Part shown: piece by piece, positions 1 to 11,482 of the stretch
Layout: each line of letters begins with the position of its first letter
Numbering within the stretch: position 1 is the first letter of the stretch
From: Erwinia rhapontici
GTDB taxonomy: Bacteria; Pseudomonadota; Gammaproteobacteria; Enterobacterales; Enterobacteriaceae
Direction of reading: 5' to 3'
Length of the DNA stretch: 64,000 bases
Assembly: GCF_012271765.1 (NCBI RefSeq)
Contig: NZ_VRKO01000015.1
Location: forward strand, 1-64,000
The notes under the pieces: model-generated
Database searches by the model: none
Told to the model about the DNA's origin: nothing
What the model saw: the letters and a program-made list of their open reading frames with translations, nothing else
Made by a program: the position numbers and the translations under genes

Positions 1-73
1 TCAGAAGTGAAACGCCGTAGCGCCGATGGTAGTGTGGGGTCTCCCCATGCGAGAGTAGGGAACTGCCAGGCAT
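1..73 (+). rRNA. rrf: 5S ribosomal RNA, 3' part (5' end outside window)
   Basis: The first 73 bases match the 3' part of enterobacterial 5S rRNA, including GTAGCGCCGATGGTAGTGTG, the CCCCATGCGAGAGTAGGG stem and the terminal CTGCCAGGCAT. The gene runs off the left edge, so this is the distal end of an rRNA operon. In E. coli an rRNA operon also precedes the metA region, which fits. Confidence 0.97.
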
Positions 74-86
74 CAAACGAAGAAAG

Positions 87-116
87 AACCCCGACCGAAA
101 GGCCGGGGTTTTTTTT
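87..116 (+). terminator. rRNA operon terminator
   Basis: A GC-rich hairpin (CCCCGACC, loop GAAA, GGCCGGGG) is followed by eight T. It starts 14 bases after the 5S end, which is a textbook intrinsic terminator for the rRNA operon. Confidence 0.95.
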
Positions 117-322
117 CGTCTGTGATTTAATCATTGCCATGTATGTCCCCTATTTAGAACAAAATCAGAACGTTAATAGTTGCTGAATCGAAGCAATCCT
201 CCTCTGCATTGCCTGTTTCCTCACCACTAATGAGTCGATCGTTACTCTATACTGAGCAATGAGATGAAACATTTTCAATAATCGGATGAGTACTCGACAT
301 TCGGGCAGAGGCACGTTATCTT

Positions 323-354
323 TGGCTGTCTGGATGTCTAAACGTATAAGCGTA
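323..354 (+). promoter_or_regulatory. MetJ operator (tandem met boxes) of metA
   Basis: Four adjacent 8-mers (TGGCTGTC, TGGATGTC, TAAACGTA, TAAGCGTA) resemble the met box AGACGTCT. The last three match the E. coli metA operator as I remember it, at the same distance from the start codon. MetJ bound to S-adenosylmethionine should repress metA here. Confidence 0.85.
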
Positions 355-373
355 TGTAGTGAGGAAGCAGGTC

Positions 374-1303
374 ATGCCGATCAGGGTACCCGATGAATTA
401 CCAGCCGTAAGTTTTTTGCGCGACGAGAACGTCTTTGTTATGACGTCCACGCGTGCCAGCACGCAGAATATTCGCCCGCTGAAAGTGCTGGTACTGAATT
501 TGATGCCAAAGAAGATCGAAACTGAAAACCAATTTTTGCGTCTGCTTTCTAACTCCCCGCTGCAGATCGACATCCAGCTACTGCGCATCGACAGCCGCGA
601 GTCACGCAATACGCCATCGGAACATCTGAATAACTTCTACTGTAATTTCGAAGACATTCAGAATGATAACTACGATGGACTGATCGTGACAGGTGCCCCG
701 CTCGGGCTGGTCGACTTCTGCGATGTCGCGTACTGGCCGCAAATCCAGAAGGTTTTGCACTGGGCAAAAGAGCACGTGACTTCCACGTTATTTGTCTGTT
801 GGGCTGTACAGGCGGCACTGAATATTCTGTATGGCATTCCAAAACAGACCCGCGAAAACAAATTATCAGGTGTGTTTGAGCATCAAATCTTACATCCTCA
901 CGCACTGTTAACGCGCGGCTTTGACGATACCTTCCTGGCGCCACATTCACGTTATGCTGACTTCCCCACTCAGCTACTGCGTGACTATACTGACCTGGAA
1001 ATTTTTGCTGAGTCGGACCAGACCGGTGCATATCTGTTTGCCAGCAAAGACAAACGCCTGGCCTTTGTCACCGGCCATCCTGAATATGATGCACTGACGC
1101 TGTCCGGTGAATTCCACCGTGATTTTGATGCGGGCCTGAATCCGGAAGTGCCCTTTAACTACTTCCCGAATGACAACCCGGCATTGCCACCGCGTGCCAG
1201 CTGGCGTAGTCACGGTAACCTGCTGTTCTCCAACTGGCTGAACTACTACGTATACCAGATCACACCGTTCGATCTGCGTCATATGAACCCAACACTCGAG
1301 TAA
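374..1303 (+). CDS. metA: Homoserine O-succinyltransferase
   Basis: Transfers succinyl from succinyl-CoA to homoserine, the first committed step of methionine synthesis, in the cytoplasm. The 309-residue product has the E. coli length and is near-identical in motifs. The catalytic Cys142 lies in [12 protein letters not shown], and His235/Glu237 lie in the C-terminal GHPEYD. The ATG at 374 gives the family N-terminus [10 protein letters not shown] with a GAGG ribosome-binding site. An upstream in-frame GTG at 359 would only add MRKQV. The gene is preceded by met boxes, so MetJ/SAM repression is expected. metH, for the last step of the pathway, lies 6 kb downstream. Confidence 0.98.
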   Translation: MPIRVPDELPAVSFLRDENVFVMTSTRASTQNIRPLKVLVLNLMPKKIETENQFLRLLSNSPLQIDIQLLRIDSRESRNTPSEHLNNFYCNFEDIQNDNYDGLIVTGAPLGLVDFCDVAYWPQIQKVLHWAKEHVTSTLFVCWAVQAALNILYGIPKQTRENKLSGVFEHQILHPHALLTRGFDDTFLAPHSRYADFPTQLLRDYTDLEIFAESDQTGAYLFASKDKRLAFVTGHPEYDALTLSGEFHRDFDAGLNPEVPFNYFPNDNPALPPRASWRSHGNLLFSNWLNYYVYQITPFDLRHMNPTLE

Positions 1304-1325
1304 ACACTCCCCCTGTTCTGTTACC

Positions 1326-1346
1326 AGGTGGATCATCGATCCACCT
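1326..1346 (+). terminator. Hairpin after metA
   Basis: A perfect inverted repeat (AGGTGGATC, loop ATC, GATCCACCT) lies 22 bases after the metA stop. No real T-run follows, so it may be a weak terminator or an mRNA 3'-end stabiliser. Confidence 0.35.
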
Positions 1347-1490
1347 TAAACACCGCCCACTCCCCCCTCTCTCATTTTGCTGAATCCAGTCACCCGATCG
1401 CGATCTCATTATTCTGTGAAAACAACTTCCTGTTGATTTGTAATTTTAATTATATATAAATCAATTCATTGAGTTCATATTGAGTTTAAA

Positions 1491-1520
1491 ATGGAAATAG
1501 TTTTTGATTTTGAAATTTAA
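1491..1520 (+). promoter_or_regulatory. Probable IclR operator / aceBAK promoter region
   Basis: The segment GGAAATAGTTTTTGATTTTG inside an AT-rich stretch closely resembles the IclR-protected region upstream of E. coli aceB as I remember it. It sits about 100 bases before the aceB start. The 1304-1617 gap otherwise holds only AT-rich promoter-like DNA and no gene. IclR encoded at 6530-7363 would repress the operon here. Confidence 0.5.
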
Positions 1521-1617
1521 CTGATGCTATTTTGATCCTGCAGTTCAAAGATTGTTCAAAGAAGATCGCCGGGTAACACATTGCATACCCGGTAGCATCG
1601 ATGACAGGAGCAAACAG

Positions 1618-3216
1618 ATGACACAGCAGGTAATTAGCAGGGAACTGGCCTTCCAGCGCGCATTTGGTGAGGATGAACAGCAGATTCTCACCGATGAAGC
1701 CGTCGATTTTCTTAGCGATCTGGTGGTGAAGTTCACGCCGCGCCGCCAGGCACTGCTATCAGAACGTGCACGGATACAGTGCCGGATTGATGGGGGAGAG
1801 CTCCCATGTTTTATTTCGGAAATGGATTCCATTAAAAATGGCGAGTGGACAATCCGCGGTATTCCAGCAGATTTGCAGAACCGCAGAGTCGAGATCACCG
1901 GCCCGGTAGAGCGCAAGATGGTCATCAATGCGCTCAATGCTAACGTGAATGTGTTTATGGCTGACTTTGAAGACTCGTTGGCCCCTGCATGGGACAAAGT
2001 GATCGCCGGACAGATCAATCTGCGCGATGCGATCAACGGCACCATCAGCTACACCAATGAGGCCGGGAAGATCTATCAGCTGAAGCCCGATCCGGCAGTA
2101 CTGATCTGCCGTGTTCGCGGCCTGCACCTGCCTGAAAAGCATGTCACATGGCGCGATGAGCCGATCCCGGGCAGCCTGTTTGATTTTGCGCTCTACTTTT
2201 TCCACAACGTGAATGCGCTGCTGGCAAAGGGAAGCGGGCCTTACTTCTATCTGCCGAAAACCCAGTCGTATCAGGAAGCGGCCTGGTGGAGTGATGTGTT
2301 CAGCTACACCGAAGATCGTTTCGATCTCCCGCGTGGGACGATCAAAGCGACCTTGCTGATCGAAACCTTACCGGCCGTTTTCCAGATGGACGAGATCCTC
2401 TGGCACCTGCGCGATCATATTGTTGGCCTGAACTGCGGCCGCTGGGATTACATCTTCAGCTACATCAAAACCCTGAAAAATCATCCCGATCGTGTTTTAC
2501 CCGATCGCCAGTCCGTGACGATGGATCAGGGTTTCCTGGATGCGTATTCACGCCTGCTGATCAAAACCTGTCACCGGCGCGGCGCGTTCGCGATGGGGGG
2601 AATGGCAGCGTTTATTCCCAGCAAAGACGCAGAGCGCAATCGGTGGGTGCTGGACAAAGTACAGGCCGACAAACAGCGTGAAGCGGCTAACGGTCACGAT
2701 GGCACCTGGATTGCTCACCCCGGTCTGGCCGATACGGTGATGACCATTTTTGACCAGGTGCTGGGTGAACGTCCAAACCAACTCCAGGTGATGCGTGAAC
2801 AGGATGCAGACATCACCGCAGAACAGTTGCTGGCCCCCTGTGCGGGTGAGCGTACTGAAGAGGGTATGCGCGCCAATATTCGGGTGGCTGTGCAGTACAT
2901 CGAAGCCTGGATCAACGGCAACGGCTGCGTGCCTATCTATGGACTGATGGAAGATGCCGCCACCGCTGAAATCTCACGTACCTCAATCTGGCAATGGATT
3001 CATCACCGCAAAACGCTGCAAAGCGGTGAAGTGGTCACTGAAGCCCTGTTCCGCAAGATGCTGACAGAAGAGTTGCAGGTGATCCGGCAAGAGCTGGGTG
3101 ACTTACGCTATCACGAAGGGCGCTTCGATGAGGCCGCTTCACTGATGGAACGCATTACCACTGAATCCGAACTGGTTGAGTTTCTGACTCTGCCGGGCTA
3201 CCGCTTACTTCCCTGA
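1618..3216 (+). CDS. aceB: Malate synthase A
   Basis: Condenses glyoxylate with acetyl-CoA to malate in the glyoxylate shunt. The 532-residue product matches E. coli malate synthase A in length and sequence. The malate synthase signature RDHIVGLNCGRWDYIF is at residues 265-280, with RVRGLHLPEKH near 165-175 and GRFDEAASLME near the C-terminus. The ATG at 1618 is chosen because it follows an AGGAG ribosome-binding site at 1606 and gives the usual N-terminus; an upstream in-frame start at 1552 would add 22 atypical residues. It is the first gene of aceBAK and is probably IclR-repressed. Confidence 0.98.
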   Translation: MTQQVISRELAFQRAFGEDEQQILTDEAVDFLSDLVVKFTPRRQALLSERARIQCRIDGGELPCFISEMDSIKNGEWTIRGIPADLQNRRVEITGPVERKMVINALNANVNVFMADFEDSLAPAWDKVIAGQINLRDAINGTISYTNEAGKIYQLKPDPAVLICRVRGLHLPEKHVTWRDEPIPGSLFDFALYFFHNVNALLAKGSGPYFYLPKTQSYQEAAWWSDVFSYTEDRFDLPRGTIKATLLIETLPAVFQMDEILWHLRDHIVGLNCGRWDYIFSYIKTLKNHPDRVLPDRQSVTMDQGFLDAYSRLLIKTCHRRGAFAMGGMAAFIPSKDAERNRWVLDKVQADKQREAANGHDGTWIAHPGLADTVMTIFDQVLGERPNQLQVMREQDADITAEQLLAPCAGERTEEGMRANIRVAVQYIEAWINGNGCVPIYGLMEDAATAEISRTSIWQWIHHRKTLQSGEVVTEALFRKMLTEELQVIRQELGDLRYHEGRFDEAASLMERITTESELVEFLTLPGYRLLP

Positions 3217-3237
3217 ACCCTGACAAGGAGCTCCATC

Positions 3238-4542
3238 ATGACTTCTCGTACCCAACAGATTCAGCAGACAGAACAATCCTGGCGCGATGCACGCTGGGAT
3301 GGCATCACCCGTCCGTACAGCGCTGAAGAGGTGGTCAAACTGCGTGGCTCGGTTAACCCGGTCTGTACGCTGGCCCAAAATGGAGCAGAAAAACTCTGGG
3401 CGCTGCTTAATGGCGGCGCAAAGAAAGGTTATATCAATAGCCTGGGCGCACTGACGGGCGGGCAGGCACTGCAACAGGCGAAAGCGGGGATTGAGGCGAT
3501 CTACCTCTCCGGCTGGCAGGTGGCGGCCGATGCTAACCTCGCCGCCAGCATGTACCCGGACCAGTCGCTGTATCCGGCTAACTCCGTCCCGTCGGTGGTG
3601 GAACGCATCAATAACACCTTCCAGCGTGCCGATCAGATTCAGTGGTCATCGAATATTGAGCCTGGCGATCCGCGCTATGTGGACTATTTCCTGCCGATCG
3701 TGGCCGATGCGGAAGCCGGATTTGGCGGCGTACTCAATGCCTTTGAACTGATGAAGTCGATGATTCAGGCCGGCGCAGCGGGCGTGCACTTTGAAGACCA
3801 GCTGGCATCAGTGAAGAAGTGCGGCCATATGGGCGGCAAAGTGCTGGTGCCGACTCAGGAAGCGATTCAGAAACTGGTGGCTGCACGTCTGGCGGCTGAT
3901 GTGATGGGCGTGCCTACGGTGTTGATTGCCCGCACGGATGCGGATGCAGCAGACCTGATCACCTCCGACTGCGATGATTATGACCGTGAATTTATTAGCG
4001 GAGAACGCACACCGGAAGGTTTCTTCCGCACCCATGCCGGTATTGAGCAGGCGATCAGCCGGGGTCTGGCGTACGCACCTTATGCTGATGTGATCTGGTG
4101 TGAAACCTCAAAGCCGGATCTTGAGCAGGCGCGGCGCTTTGCCGAAGCCATTCACGCGCGCTTCCCGGGTAAACTGCTGGCCTATAACTGCTCGCCGTCA
4201 TTTAACTGGAAGAAGAACCTCGACGACAACACCATTGCCCGCTTCCAGCAGGCGCTGTCAGAGATGGGCTACAAATATCAGTTCATTACCCTGGCGGGCA
4301 TCCACAGCATGTGGTTCAACATGTTCGACCTCGCACAGGCTTACGCACAGGGGGAAGGCATGCGCCACTATGTAGAGAAAGTACAGCAGCCGGAGTTTGC
4401 CGCGATTAAACAGGGCTACACCTTCTCCTCGCATCAGCAGGAGGTCGGAACGGGATACTTTGATCATGTCACCACCATCATCCAGGGCGGGGTGTCATCG
4501 GTGACGGCACTGACGGGATCGACGGAAGAAGAACAGTTCTGA
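3238..4542 (+). CDS. aceA: Isocitrate lyase
   Basis: Splits isocitrate into glyoxylate and succinate, the first glyoxylate-shunt step. It is 434 residues long, the same as E. coli. The catalytic KKCGH motif lies at residues 193-197 (Cys195), with the metal-binding [10 protein letters not shown] near 155-165. It lies 21 bases after aceB with a strong AAGGAG site, so it is co-transcribed. A 27-bp tandem array separates it from aceK and may explain lower expression of the distal gene, as known for this operon in E. coli, where a palindromic element lies in the same gap. Confidence 0.98.
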   Translation: MTSRTQQIQQTEQSWRDARWDGITRPYSAEEVVKLRGSVNPVCTLAQNGAEKLWALLNGGAKKGYINSLGALTGGQALQQAKAGIEAIYLSGWQVAADANLAASMYPDQSLYPANSVPSVVERINNTFQRADQIQWSSNIEPGDPRYVDYFLPIVADAEAGFGGVLNAFELMKSMIQAGAAGVHFEDQLASVKKCGHMGGKVLVPTQEAIQKLVAARLAADVMGVPTVLIARTDADAADLITSDCDDYDREFISGERTPEGFFRTHAGIEQAISRGLAYAPYADVIWCETSKPDLEQARRFAEAIHARFPGKLLAYNCSPSFNWKKNLDDNTIARFQQALSEMGYKYQFITLAGIHSMWFNMFDLAQAYAQGEGMRHYVEKVQQPEFAAIKQGYTFSSHQQEVGTGYFDHVTTIIQGGVSSVTALTGSTEEEQF

Positions 4543-4546
4543 TCCT

Positions 4547-4770
4547 GGGTCGAGCATGCCCGACCCCTACACGTATCCGGGGCATGTCCGACCCGACACG
4601 TATCCCGGGTATGTCCGACCCGACACGTATCCCGGGCATGTCCGACCCGACACGTATCCCGGATATGTCCGACCCGACACGTATCTCGGGCATGTCCGAC
4701 CCGACACCTATTCTGGGCCTGTCCGACCTCCACAGACTTCTGTAGGGGACGGGCATGCCCGTCCCTTCTT
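4547..4770. repeat. 27-bp tandem array within palindromic repeat, aceA-aceK gap
   Basis: Between aceA and aceK a 27-base unit built on ATGTCCGACCCGACACGTAT recurs about six times, with drift at its ends. It is bounded on the left by GGTCGAGCATGCCCGACCCC and on the right by the palindrome GGGACGGGCATGCCCGTCCC. Each unit carries half of that palindrome, so transcripts can fold in many registers. No spacers are present, and no frame through it looks like a gene. Confidence 0.9.
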
Positions 4771-4793
4771 CATGCTGACGCCTGAGGTGAATC

Positions 4794-6533
4794 ATGCCGA
4801 TACTGGAAACCCTGATTGCCCGCACCATCCTGCAGGGATTTGACGCGCAGTATGGACGTTTTCTGGAAGTCACTGGCGGGGCGCAACAGCGTTTTGAACA
4901 GGCCGACTGGCAGGCGGTGCAACTGGCGATGAAAGCGCGTATCCATCTCTACGATCACCATGTGGGTCTGGTGGTAGAACAGCTGCGCTGTATTACCGCC
5001 TCGCAGTCGGAAGACCGTGATTTTTTGCAACGGGTAAAGGCCATCTACACCGATTTGCTGCCGGACTACCCGCGTTTTGAAATAGCCGAAAGCTTCTTTA
5101 ATTCCGTCTACTGCCGTCTGTTCAGCCACCAGGCTCTGACGCCGGAACGACTGTTTATCTTCAGTTCACAACCAGAGCAGCGATTTCGCACCATTCCACG
5201 CCCACTGGCAAAAAACTTCAGTGCGGCCGATGGCTGGCAGTCTTTGCTGAGCCGTTTACTGCACGATCTGCCGTTGCGCCTGCCTTGGCAGGATATGGCG
5301 CGAGATATCCAGTATATCATTGCGCATCTGCGTGAAAACTTTAGCGCCAGTGAGCTGCAACAGGCGAATTTACAGGTCGCCAATGAACTGTTTTACCGGA
5401 ATAAGGCTGCCTGGCTGGTTGCCAAACTGCGCACGCCTTCAGGAGTCTGCGCCTTCCTGCTGCCGATTCACCGCAGTGACGAAGGCACATTGTTTATTGA
5501 TACCTGCCTGACGCGCAACCGTGAGGCCAGCATCGTCTTTGGCTTCGCCCGCTCCTACTTTATGGTGTATGCCCCGTTGCCTGCGGCGCTGGTTGAATGG
5601 CTGCGTGAGATCCTGCCGGGCAAAACCACGGCTGAACTCTATATGGCGATTGGCTGCCAGAAGCATGGCAAAACCGAAACGTATCGCGAATATCTCCACT
5701 ATATGACCGCAACAACCGAGCAGTTTGTCGTGGCGCCCGGCGTACCAGGGCTGGTGATGCTGGTGTTTACCCTGCCGGGCTTTGATCGGGTATTTAAAGT
5801 GATTAAAGATCGCTTTGCGCCGCAGAAAGAGGTGACGCCAGAGCGGGTGCGTCAGTGCTATCAGCTGGTCAAAGAGCATGACCGCGTGGGCAGAATGGCG
5901 GATACCCAGGAATTCGAAAATTTTGCTATCGAAGAGAAGCGCATCAGCCCGGCGCTGCTGGCGCTGCTGGAGCAAGAGGTGCCGGAGAAATTGCAACGGA
6001 ACGGGGAGATGCTGACCATCAGCCATCTGTATATGGAACGGCGTATGACCCCGCTTAACCTGTGGCTGGAGCAAGCCAGTGCGCAGCAACGACGAGAGGC
6101 GATAGAAGAGTACGGCAATGCGGTGAAGCAGCTGGCGGCGGCCAATATCTTCCCCGGCGATATGCTGTATAAAAATTTTGGCGTCACCCGTCACGGGCGG
6201 GTGGTGTTCTATGACTACGATGAAATCAGCTATATGACTGAAGTGAACTTCCGCGATATCCCCGCCGCACGCTACCCGGAAGATGAATTAAGCCACGAGC
6301 CCTGGTATAGCGTGTCGCCAGAAGACGTGTTTCCGGAAGAGTTTCGTCACTACCTGTGCGCCGATCCGGCCATCGCCACACTGTTTGATGAAATGCACGC
6401 GGAGCTGTTTCACGCCGACTTCTGGCGCGGGCTACAGCAGCGTATCCGCGCGGGTCACATTGAAGATGTGTTCGCCTACCGCCGCCGCCAGCGCTTCAGT
6501 CAGCGTTATCGTTCACTGCAAACGGCAGGTTAG
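4794..6533 (+). CDS. aceK: Isocitrate dehydrogenase kinase/phosphatase
   Basis: A bifunctional enzyme that phosphorylates and dephosphorylates isocitrate dehydrogenase to set the flux between the TCA cycle and the glyoxylate shunt. At 579 residues it is essentially the E. coli length. Typical AceK segments are visible: [24 protein letters not shown] for nucleotide binding, [12 protein letters not shown], and the C-terminal [19 protein letters not shown]. The ATG follows a GAGGTGA ribosome-binding site. It is the third gene of aceBAK, separated from aceA by about 250 bases of repeats. Its stop overlaps the convergent iclR stop by 4 bases. Confidence 0.97.
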   Translation: MPILETLIARTILQGFDAQYGRFLEVTGGAQQRFEQADWQAVQLAMKARIHLYDHHVGLVVEQLRCITASQSEDRDFLQRVKAIYTDLLPDYPRFEIAESFFNSVYCRLFSHQALTPERLFIFSSQPEQRFRTIPRPLAKNFSAADGWQSLLSRLLHDLPLRLPWQDMARDIQYIIAHLRENFSASELQQANLQVANELFYRNKAAWLVAKLRTPSGVCAFLLPIHRSDEGTLFIDTCLTRNREASIVFGFARSYFMVYAPLPAALVEWLREILPGKTTAELYMAIGCQKHGKTETYREYLHYMTATTEQFVVAPGVPGLVMLVFTLPGFDRVFKVIKDRFAPQKEVTPERVRQCYQLVKEHDRVGRMADTQEFENFAIEEKRISPALLALLEQEVPEKLQRNGEMLTISHLYMERRMTPLNLWLEQASAQQRREAIEEYGNAVKQLAAANIFPGDMLYKNFGVTRHGRVVFYDYDEISYMTEVNFRDIPAARYPEDELSHEPWYSVSPEDVFPEEFRHYLCADPAIATLFDEMHAELFHADFWRGLQQRIRAGHIEDVFAYRRRQRFSQRYRSLQTAG

Positions 6534-7363
6534 CGCGATCCGCCGTATTCACGGGTGATCTCTTTCGCCGCTTTGATCACCAGTGCACCGATTTCGGTAA
6601 CACGGTCGTCGGTAATGCGTGAGATCGGGCCGGAGATGGAAATCGCTGCGAAAGGTTCGCGGTGTTCGTCGTAGATGCAGGCGGCAATGCAACGCAGACC
6701 CAGCGCGTGTTCTTCATCATCAAACGAATAACCGGCCTTGCGTACCTGCGCAAGGTTCTCTTTCAGGCTGTGTGGTGACATCAACGTTTTCGGCGTGTAG
6801 TGATGTAGCCCCTGACGATGCAGTAGTTCGCTCACCTGCTTATCATCAAGGTTGGCGAGAAATGCCTTACCTGCACCGGAGGCGTGCATCGGCAGTTTGC
6901 CGCCAATCGGCGCTGACATGCGCATTAGCTGAGTGCATTGCACCTGATCGATAATCACCGCCTGGTGATCGCTGATGTCTAACACCGCCAGATTCACCGT
7001 TTCGCCGGAGGCCTCCATCAGTGTGCGTAGCATCGGATGGACCAGTGCCAGCAGGTTACGGCTTTGCAAAAAGCTACTGCCGACCACAAACGCGTGCGCC
7101 CCAATAGTCCACAGCCCTAAATCCCCGACCTGCCGCACAAATCCCTGTTGCTGCATAGTGGTCAACAAGCGATGTGTGGTGGAGTTAGGTAACCCGGCCT
7201 GCTGTGCCAGTTCAGTGAGCGCCACATTACCGTGGGACTCAGCAATAAATTCCAGCAGCTTCAGACCACGGGTTAACGACTGAACCTGCCCGGCAGGCGC
7301 AGCAGTAGATGCAGCGGCGGCACGCGGCTTCTTGCCGCGTTTCACGACGACGGGGGTGACCAT
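6530..7363 (-). CDS. iclR: Glyoxylate operon repressor IclR
   Basis: DNA-binding repressor of aceBAK. The 277-residue product is close to E. coli IclR (274). It has a basic N-terminal arm ([13 protein letters not shown]), a winged helix-turn-helix over about residues 30-90 ([20 protein letters not shown]), and a C-terminal ligand domain with [17 protein letters not shown] and [14 protein letters not shown]. The start at 7363 follows an AAGGAG site; longer in-frame extensions upstream have no homology that I recognise. It is convergent with aceK, and E. coli arpA is absent between them. An ERIC element lies just upstream, in or near its promoter. Confidence 0.97.
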   Translation of the reverse strand: MVTPVVVKRGKKPRAAAASTAAPAGQVQSLTRGLKLLEFIAESHGNVALTELAQQAGLPNSTTHRLLTTMQQQGFVRQVGDLGLWTIGAHAFVVGSSFLQSRNLLALVHPMLRTLMEASGETVNLAVLDISDHQAVIIDQVQCTQLMRMSAPIGGKLPMHASGAGKAFLANLDDKQVSELLHRQGLHHYTPKTLMSPHSLKENLAQVRKAGYSFDDEEHALGLRCIAACIYDEHREPFAAISISGPISRITDDRVTEIGALVIKAAKEITREYGGSR

Positions 7364-7404
7364 ACCTGACTCCTTTTTGCGCATTATGGAAATCATTTTC
7401 GTTC

Positions 7405-7558
7405 TATACCCGTCATACTTCAAGCTGCTTCTGCGTTGGCTGCTCTCACTCACCCGAATCACTTACTCCAGTAAGCTCATCGGGATTCATTCGTTGGCCG
7501 CCTTGAAGCAACTCGAATTATTTAGGGTACTTACCGTCATACTTCAAGCTGCTTCTGC
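7405..7558. repeat. ERIC-type element with partial second copy
   Basis: Bases 7405-7530 form an imperfect palindrome of about 126 bp running from TATACCCGTCATACTTCAAG to ATTATTTAGGGTA. Its core CACTCACCCGAATCACTTAC and TAAGCTCATCGGGATTCA matches the enterobacterial repetitive intergenic consensus. At 7532-7558 the terminal block CCGTCATACTTCAAGCTGCT recurs, a truncated second copy. It fills most of the iclR-metH intergenic region, which holds no gene. Confidence 0.9.
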
Positions 7559-7672
7559 ATTTGTCATCAGACTGAAAATGTCTCACCTGGCATCACTGTT
7601 ACCCGCACAAAAGTTGTGCCAGTATGACGTGCTGGCAGTGGTGCCTGGGTGAGATGCTGAAGGGGAAGAGTG

Positions 7673-10600
7673 GTGAGTAACCGGATTGAAGCGCTGCATC
7701 AGCAGTTGAAAAAACGCATTATGCTGCTGGATGGCGGCATGGGAACCATGATCCAGAGCTACAGACTGGAAGAAGAGGATTTTCGCGGTGCGCGTTTTGC
7801 CGACTGGCCGAGCGATCTCAAAGGCAACAACGATCTGCTGGTGCTGACGAAACCCGAGATGATTAGCGAAATCCACAACGGCTACCTCGCCGCAGGTGCA
7901 GATATCCTCGAAACTAACACCTTCAACTCCACCACCATCGCGATGGCCGATTACCAGATGGAATCCCTGTCGGCCGAGATCAACTACGTTGCTGCGAAAC
8001 TGGCGCGGGCCTGTGCCGACGAGTGGACGGCACGCACCCCGGATCGTCCACGCTATGTCGCAGGTGTGTTAGGGCCCACTAACCGCACCTGCTCCATTTC
8101 TCCTGATGTCAACGATCCCGCATTTCGTAATGTCACCTTTAACCAGCTGGTGGAAGCTTACCGCGAATCCACCCGCGCGCTGGTGGAGGGGGGCGCTGAC
8201 ATCATCATGATTGAAACGGTGTTCGATACCCTGAATGCCAAAGCGGCGATCTTTGCCGTTAAAGAGGAATTTGAAGCGCTGGGGGTTGAGCTGCCGCTGA
8301 TGATCTCCGGTACCATCACCGATGCTTCAGGCCGAACGCTCTCTGGCCAGACGACGGAAGCCTTCTATAACTCACTGCGCCACGCGGAACCGCTCTCCTT
8401 TGGCCTGAACTGTGCTCTTGGTCCAGACGAGTTACGTCAGTACGTAGCGGAGCTGGCGCGTATTGCCGAAGGGTATGTCACCGCACACCCGAATGCCGGG
8501 TTACCCAACGCTTTTGGTGAATACGATCTGGATGCGCAGATCATGGCCGAACAGATTGGTGAATGGGCGCAGGCCGGCTTCCTGAACATTGTCGGCGGCT
8601 GCTGCGGTACCACGCCAGAGCATATCGCGGCGATGGCGAAAGCGGTTGAGGGCGTTGCCCCGCGTCCGCTACCAACGCTGCCCGTTGCCTGCCGCCTTGC
8701 CGGGCTGGAGCCGCTGAACATCAGCGCAGAAAGCCTGTTTGTCAACGTGGGGGAACGGACTAACGTCACCGGCTCGGCGAAATTTAAACGACTGATCAAA
8801 GAAGAAAAGTATAACGAAGCGCTGGAAGTGGCTTTGCAACAGGTGCAAAGCGGCGCACAGATTATTGATATTAATATGGATGAGGGGATGCTCGACGCTG
8901 AAGCAGCGATGGTGCGTTTTCTCAACCTGATTGCCGGGGAACCGGATATTGCGCGTGTGCCCATTATGATCGACTCCTCGAAATGGGAGGTGATCGAGAA
9001 AGGTCTGCAATGTATCCAGGGCAAGGGCATCGTTAACTCGATCTCCATGAAAGAGGGCGTCGATCAGTTCCTGCGTCATGCCCGCCTGGTGCGGCGTTAC
9101 GGTGCGGCAATGGTGGTGATGGCCTTTGATGAAGTGGGCCAGGCGGATACCCGTGCGCGTAAAATCGAGATCTGCCGCCGCGCCTACAAGCTGCTGACGG
9201 AAGAGGTCGGCTTCCCGCCGGAAGATATTATTTTTGACCCGAATATCTTCGCGGTCGCCACCGGCATTGAAGAGCACAACAACTACGCGATGGACTTTAT
9301 CGGCGCCTGTGAAGACATCAAACGCGAACTGCCGCATGCGATGATTTCGGGCGGGGTGTCCAACGTGTCGTTTTCCTTCCGGGGTAACGACCCGGTGCGT
9401 GAAGCGATTCACGCGGTCTTCCTCTACCACGCTATCCGTAACGGCATGGATATGGGGATCGTGAATGCCGGGCAGCTGGCAATCTATGACGACCTGCCTG
9501 CCGACCTGCGTGATGCGGTAGAGGACGTGGTGCAAAACCGTCGCGACGACGGCACCGAACGTCTGCTGGAGCTGGCAGAGAAATATCGTGGCAGCAAAGC
9601 CGATGATGACAGCACCAAACCGCAGGCCGAATGGCGCAGCTGGGACGTGGCAAAACGCCTGGAATACTCGCTGGTTAAAGGGATTACCGAATTTATTGAA
9701 GTCGATACGGAAGCCGCACGCCTGTTGGCCGCCCGTCCGATCGAAGTGATTGAAGGGCCACTGATGGCCGGTATGAACGTGGTCGGTGACCTGTTTGGCG
9801 AGGGTAAAATGTTTCTGCCACAGGTGGTGAAATCAGCGCGTGTGATGAAACAGGCGGTGGCCTGGCTGGAACCCTATATTGAAGCCAGCAAAGAGAAGGG
9901 CAGCACCAACGGTAAAATCGTTCTGGCGACGGTAAAAGGCGATGTGCACGATATCGGCAAAAATATCGTTGGCGTGGTGTTGCAGTGTAATAATTACGAA
10001 ATCATTGACCTGGGCGTGATGGTGCCCAGCGATAAGATCCTGAAAACCGCCCGCGAGCACAACGCCGATATTATCGGCCTGTCTGGCCTGATCACCCCGT
10101 CACTGGACGAGATGGTCAACGTGGCGAAAGAGATGGAGCGCCAGGGCTTTACAATACCGCTGTTGATTGGTGGGGCTACCACGTCTAAAGCGCACACTGC
10201 GGTAAAAATCGAACAGAATTACAGCGGCCCGACGGTATATGTGCAGAACGCCTCGCGCACCGTGGGCGTGGTCTCTGCGCTGCTGTCTGCGACCCAGTAC
10301 GATGACTTTGTCACCCGCACCCGCAAAGAGTACGACACCGTACGTATTCAGCATGCCCGTAAAAAACCGCGTACGCCGCCGGTGACTTTACAGGTGGCAC
10401 GTGACAACGATTTTTCCTTCGACTGGGAGAATTACACACCACCGAGAGCACACAGGCTGGGTGTGAGCGAAGTGAGTGCTAACATCGAAACGCTGCGCAA
10501 CTATATCGACTGGACGCCATTCTTTATGACCTGGTCGCTGGCCGGCAAATATCCGCGCATTCTGGAAGATGAGGTGGTCGGTGAAGAAGCCAAACGGCTG

Positions 10601-11356
10601 TTCGCCGATGCCAACGCGATGCTGGATCAGCTAAGCCGCGACGGTTCACTCAATCCGCGCGGTGTAGTGGGCATTTTCCCGGCGAACCGCGTCGGGGATG
10701 ATATCGAAATTTACAGCGACGAATCGCGTACTGAAATTTTGCAAGTGAGTCATCACTTACGCCAGCAGACCGAAAAAAAGGGCTTTGCTAACTATTGTCT
10801 CGCCGATTTTGTCGCGCCGAAGTCGAGCGGTAAAGCCGACTATCTGGGCGCATTTGCCGTCACCGCAGGCCTCGAAGAAGATGCCCTGGCAGACGCCTGG
10901 GATGCACAGCACGACGACTACAACAAAATCATGGTCAAAGCATTGTCAGATCGCCTGGCGGAAGGTTTTGCCGAATATCTGCATGAGCGGGTGCGTAAAG
11001 TGATATGGGGCTTTGCCGCCACGGAAAACCTCAGCAACGACGAGTTGATTCGGGAAAACTACCAGGGGATCCGTCCTGCGCCTGGCTACCCTGCCTGCCC
11101 GGAGCACACGGAGAAAGCCACCATCTGGGAACTGCTCGATGTGGAATCCCACACCGGAATGAAACTGACGGAGTCCTTCGCCATGTGGCCGGGGGCGGCG
11201 GTGTCCGGCTGGTACTTCAGCCATCCGGAGAGTAAATACTTTGCCGTGGCCCAGCTACAGCGTGACCAGATTGAAGACTACGCCCGGCGTAAAGGGATGT
11301 CGGTCACCGACGTTGAACGCTGGTTAGCGCCTAATCTGGGATATGACGCTGATTAA
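7673..11356 (+). CDS. metH: Cobalamin-dependent methionine synthase
   Basis: Methylates homocysteine from methyltetrahydrofolate using cobalamin. The 1227 residues equal E. coli MetH. Four modules are visible: a homocysteine/zinc domain (about 1-330; GLNCALG and GGCCGTTP zinc cysteines), a pterin domain (about 350-620; [15 protein letters not shown]), a cobalamin domain (about 650-890; [10 protein letters not shown] carries the cobalt-ligating His), and the AdoMet reactivation domain (about 900-1227; [15 protein letters not shown]). The start is a GTG; of two adjacent GTGs the second (7673) gives the E. coli-like N-terminus and better spacing from AAGGGGAAG. Confidence 0.98.
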   Translation: MSNRIEALHQQLKKRIMLLDGGMGTMIQSYRLEEEDFRGARFADWPSDLKGNNDLLVLTKPEMISEIHNGYLAAGADILETNTFNSTTIAMADYQMESLSAEINYVAAKLARACADEWTARTPDRPRYVAGVLGPTNRTCSISPDVNDPAFRNVTFNQLVEAYRESTRALVEGGADIIMIETVFDTLNAKAAIFAVKEEFEALGVELPLMISGTITDASGRTLSGQTTEAFYNSLRHAEPLSFGLNCALGPDELRQYVAELARIAEGYVTAHPNAGLPNAFGEYDLDAQIMAEQIGEWAQAGFLNIVGGCCGTTPEHIAAMAKAVEGVAPRPLPTLPVACRLAGLEPLNISAESLFVNVGERTNVTGSAKFKRLIKEEKYNEALEVALQQVQSGAQIIDINMDEGMLDAEAAMVRFLNLIAGEPDIARVPIMIDSSKWEVIEKGLQCIQGKGIVNSISMKEGVDQFLRHARLVRRYGAAMVVMAFDEVGQADTRARKIEICRRAYKLLTEEVGFPPEDIIFDPNIFAVATGIEEHNNYAMDFIGACEDIKRELPHAMISGGVSNVSFSFRGNDPVREAIHAVFLYHAIRNGMDMGIVNAGQLAIYDDLPADLRDAVEDVVQNRRDDGTERLLELAEKYRGSKADDDSTKPQAEWRSWDVAKRLEYSLVKGITEFIEVDTEAARLLAARPIEVIEGPLMAGMNVVGDLFGEGKMFLPQVVKSARVMKQAVAWLEPYIEASKEKGSTNGKIVLATVKGDVHDIGKNIVGVVLQCNNYEIIDLGVMVPSDKILKTAREHNADIIGLSGLITPSLDEMVNVAKEMERQGFTIPLLIGGATTSKAHTAVKIEQNYSGPTVYVQNASRTVGVVSALLSATQYDDFVTRTRKEYDTVRIQHARKKPRTPPVTLQVARDNDFSFDWENYTPPRAHRLGVSEVSANIETLRNYIDWTPFFMTWSLAGKYPRILEDEVVGEEAKRLFADANAMLDQLSRDGSLNPRGVVGIFPANRVGDDIEIYSDESRTEILQVSHHLRQQTEKKGFANYCLADFVAPKSSGKADYLGAFAVTAGLEEDALADAWDAQHDDYNKIMVKALSDRLAEGFAEYLHERVRKVIWGFAATENLSNDELIRENYQGIRPAPGYPACPEHTEKATIWELLDVESHTGMKLTESFAMWPGAAVSGWYFSHPESKYFAVAQLQRDQIEDYARRKGMSVTDVERWLAPNLGYDAD

Positions 11357-11482
11357 AAACGTGTTCATTGCTCTTCATTGAGAATTGATAAGGTAATCAT
11401 CGGCTAAACTAACACTATCAGCACAGCGGATGTTGTTACTGCTGTGCATAGTCAGTCTTTCTGAGTGATGAGGTCGATATCT

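Noticed and set aside
4547..4770. CRISPR array
   Set aside because: Units are directly adjacent with no unique spacers, and no cas genes are in the window.
4464..4873. Frames on both strands through the 27-bp array, encoding repeats such as GIRVGSDMP
   Set aside because: They exist only because the unit is a multiple of three. They overlap aceA and aceK and have no protein-like ends.
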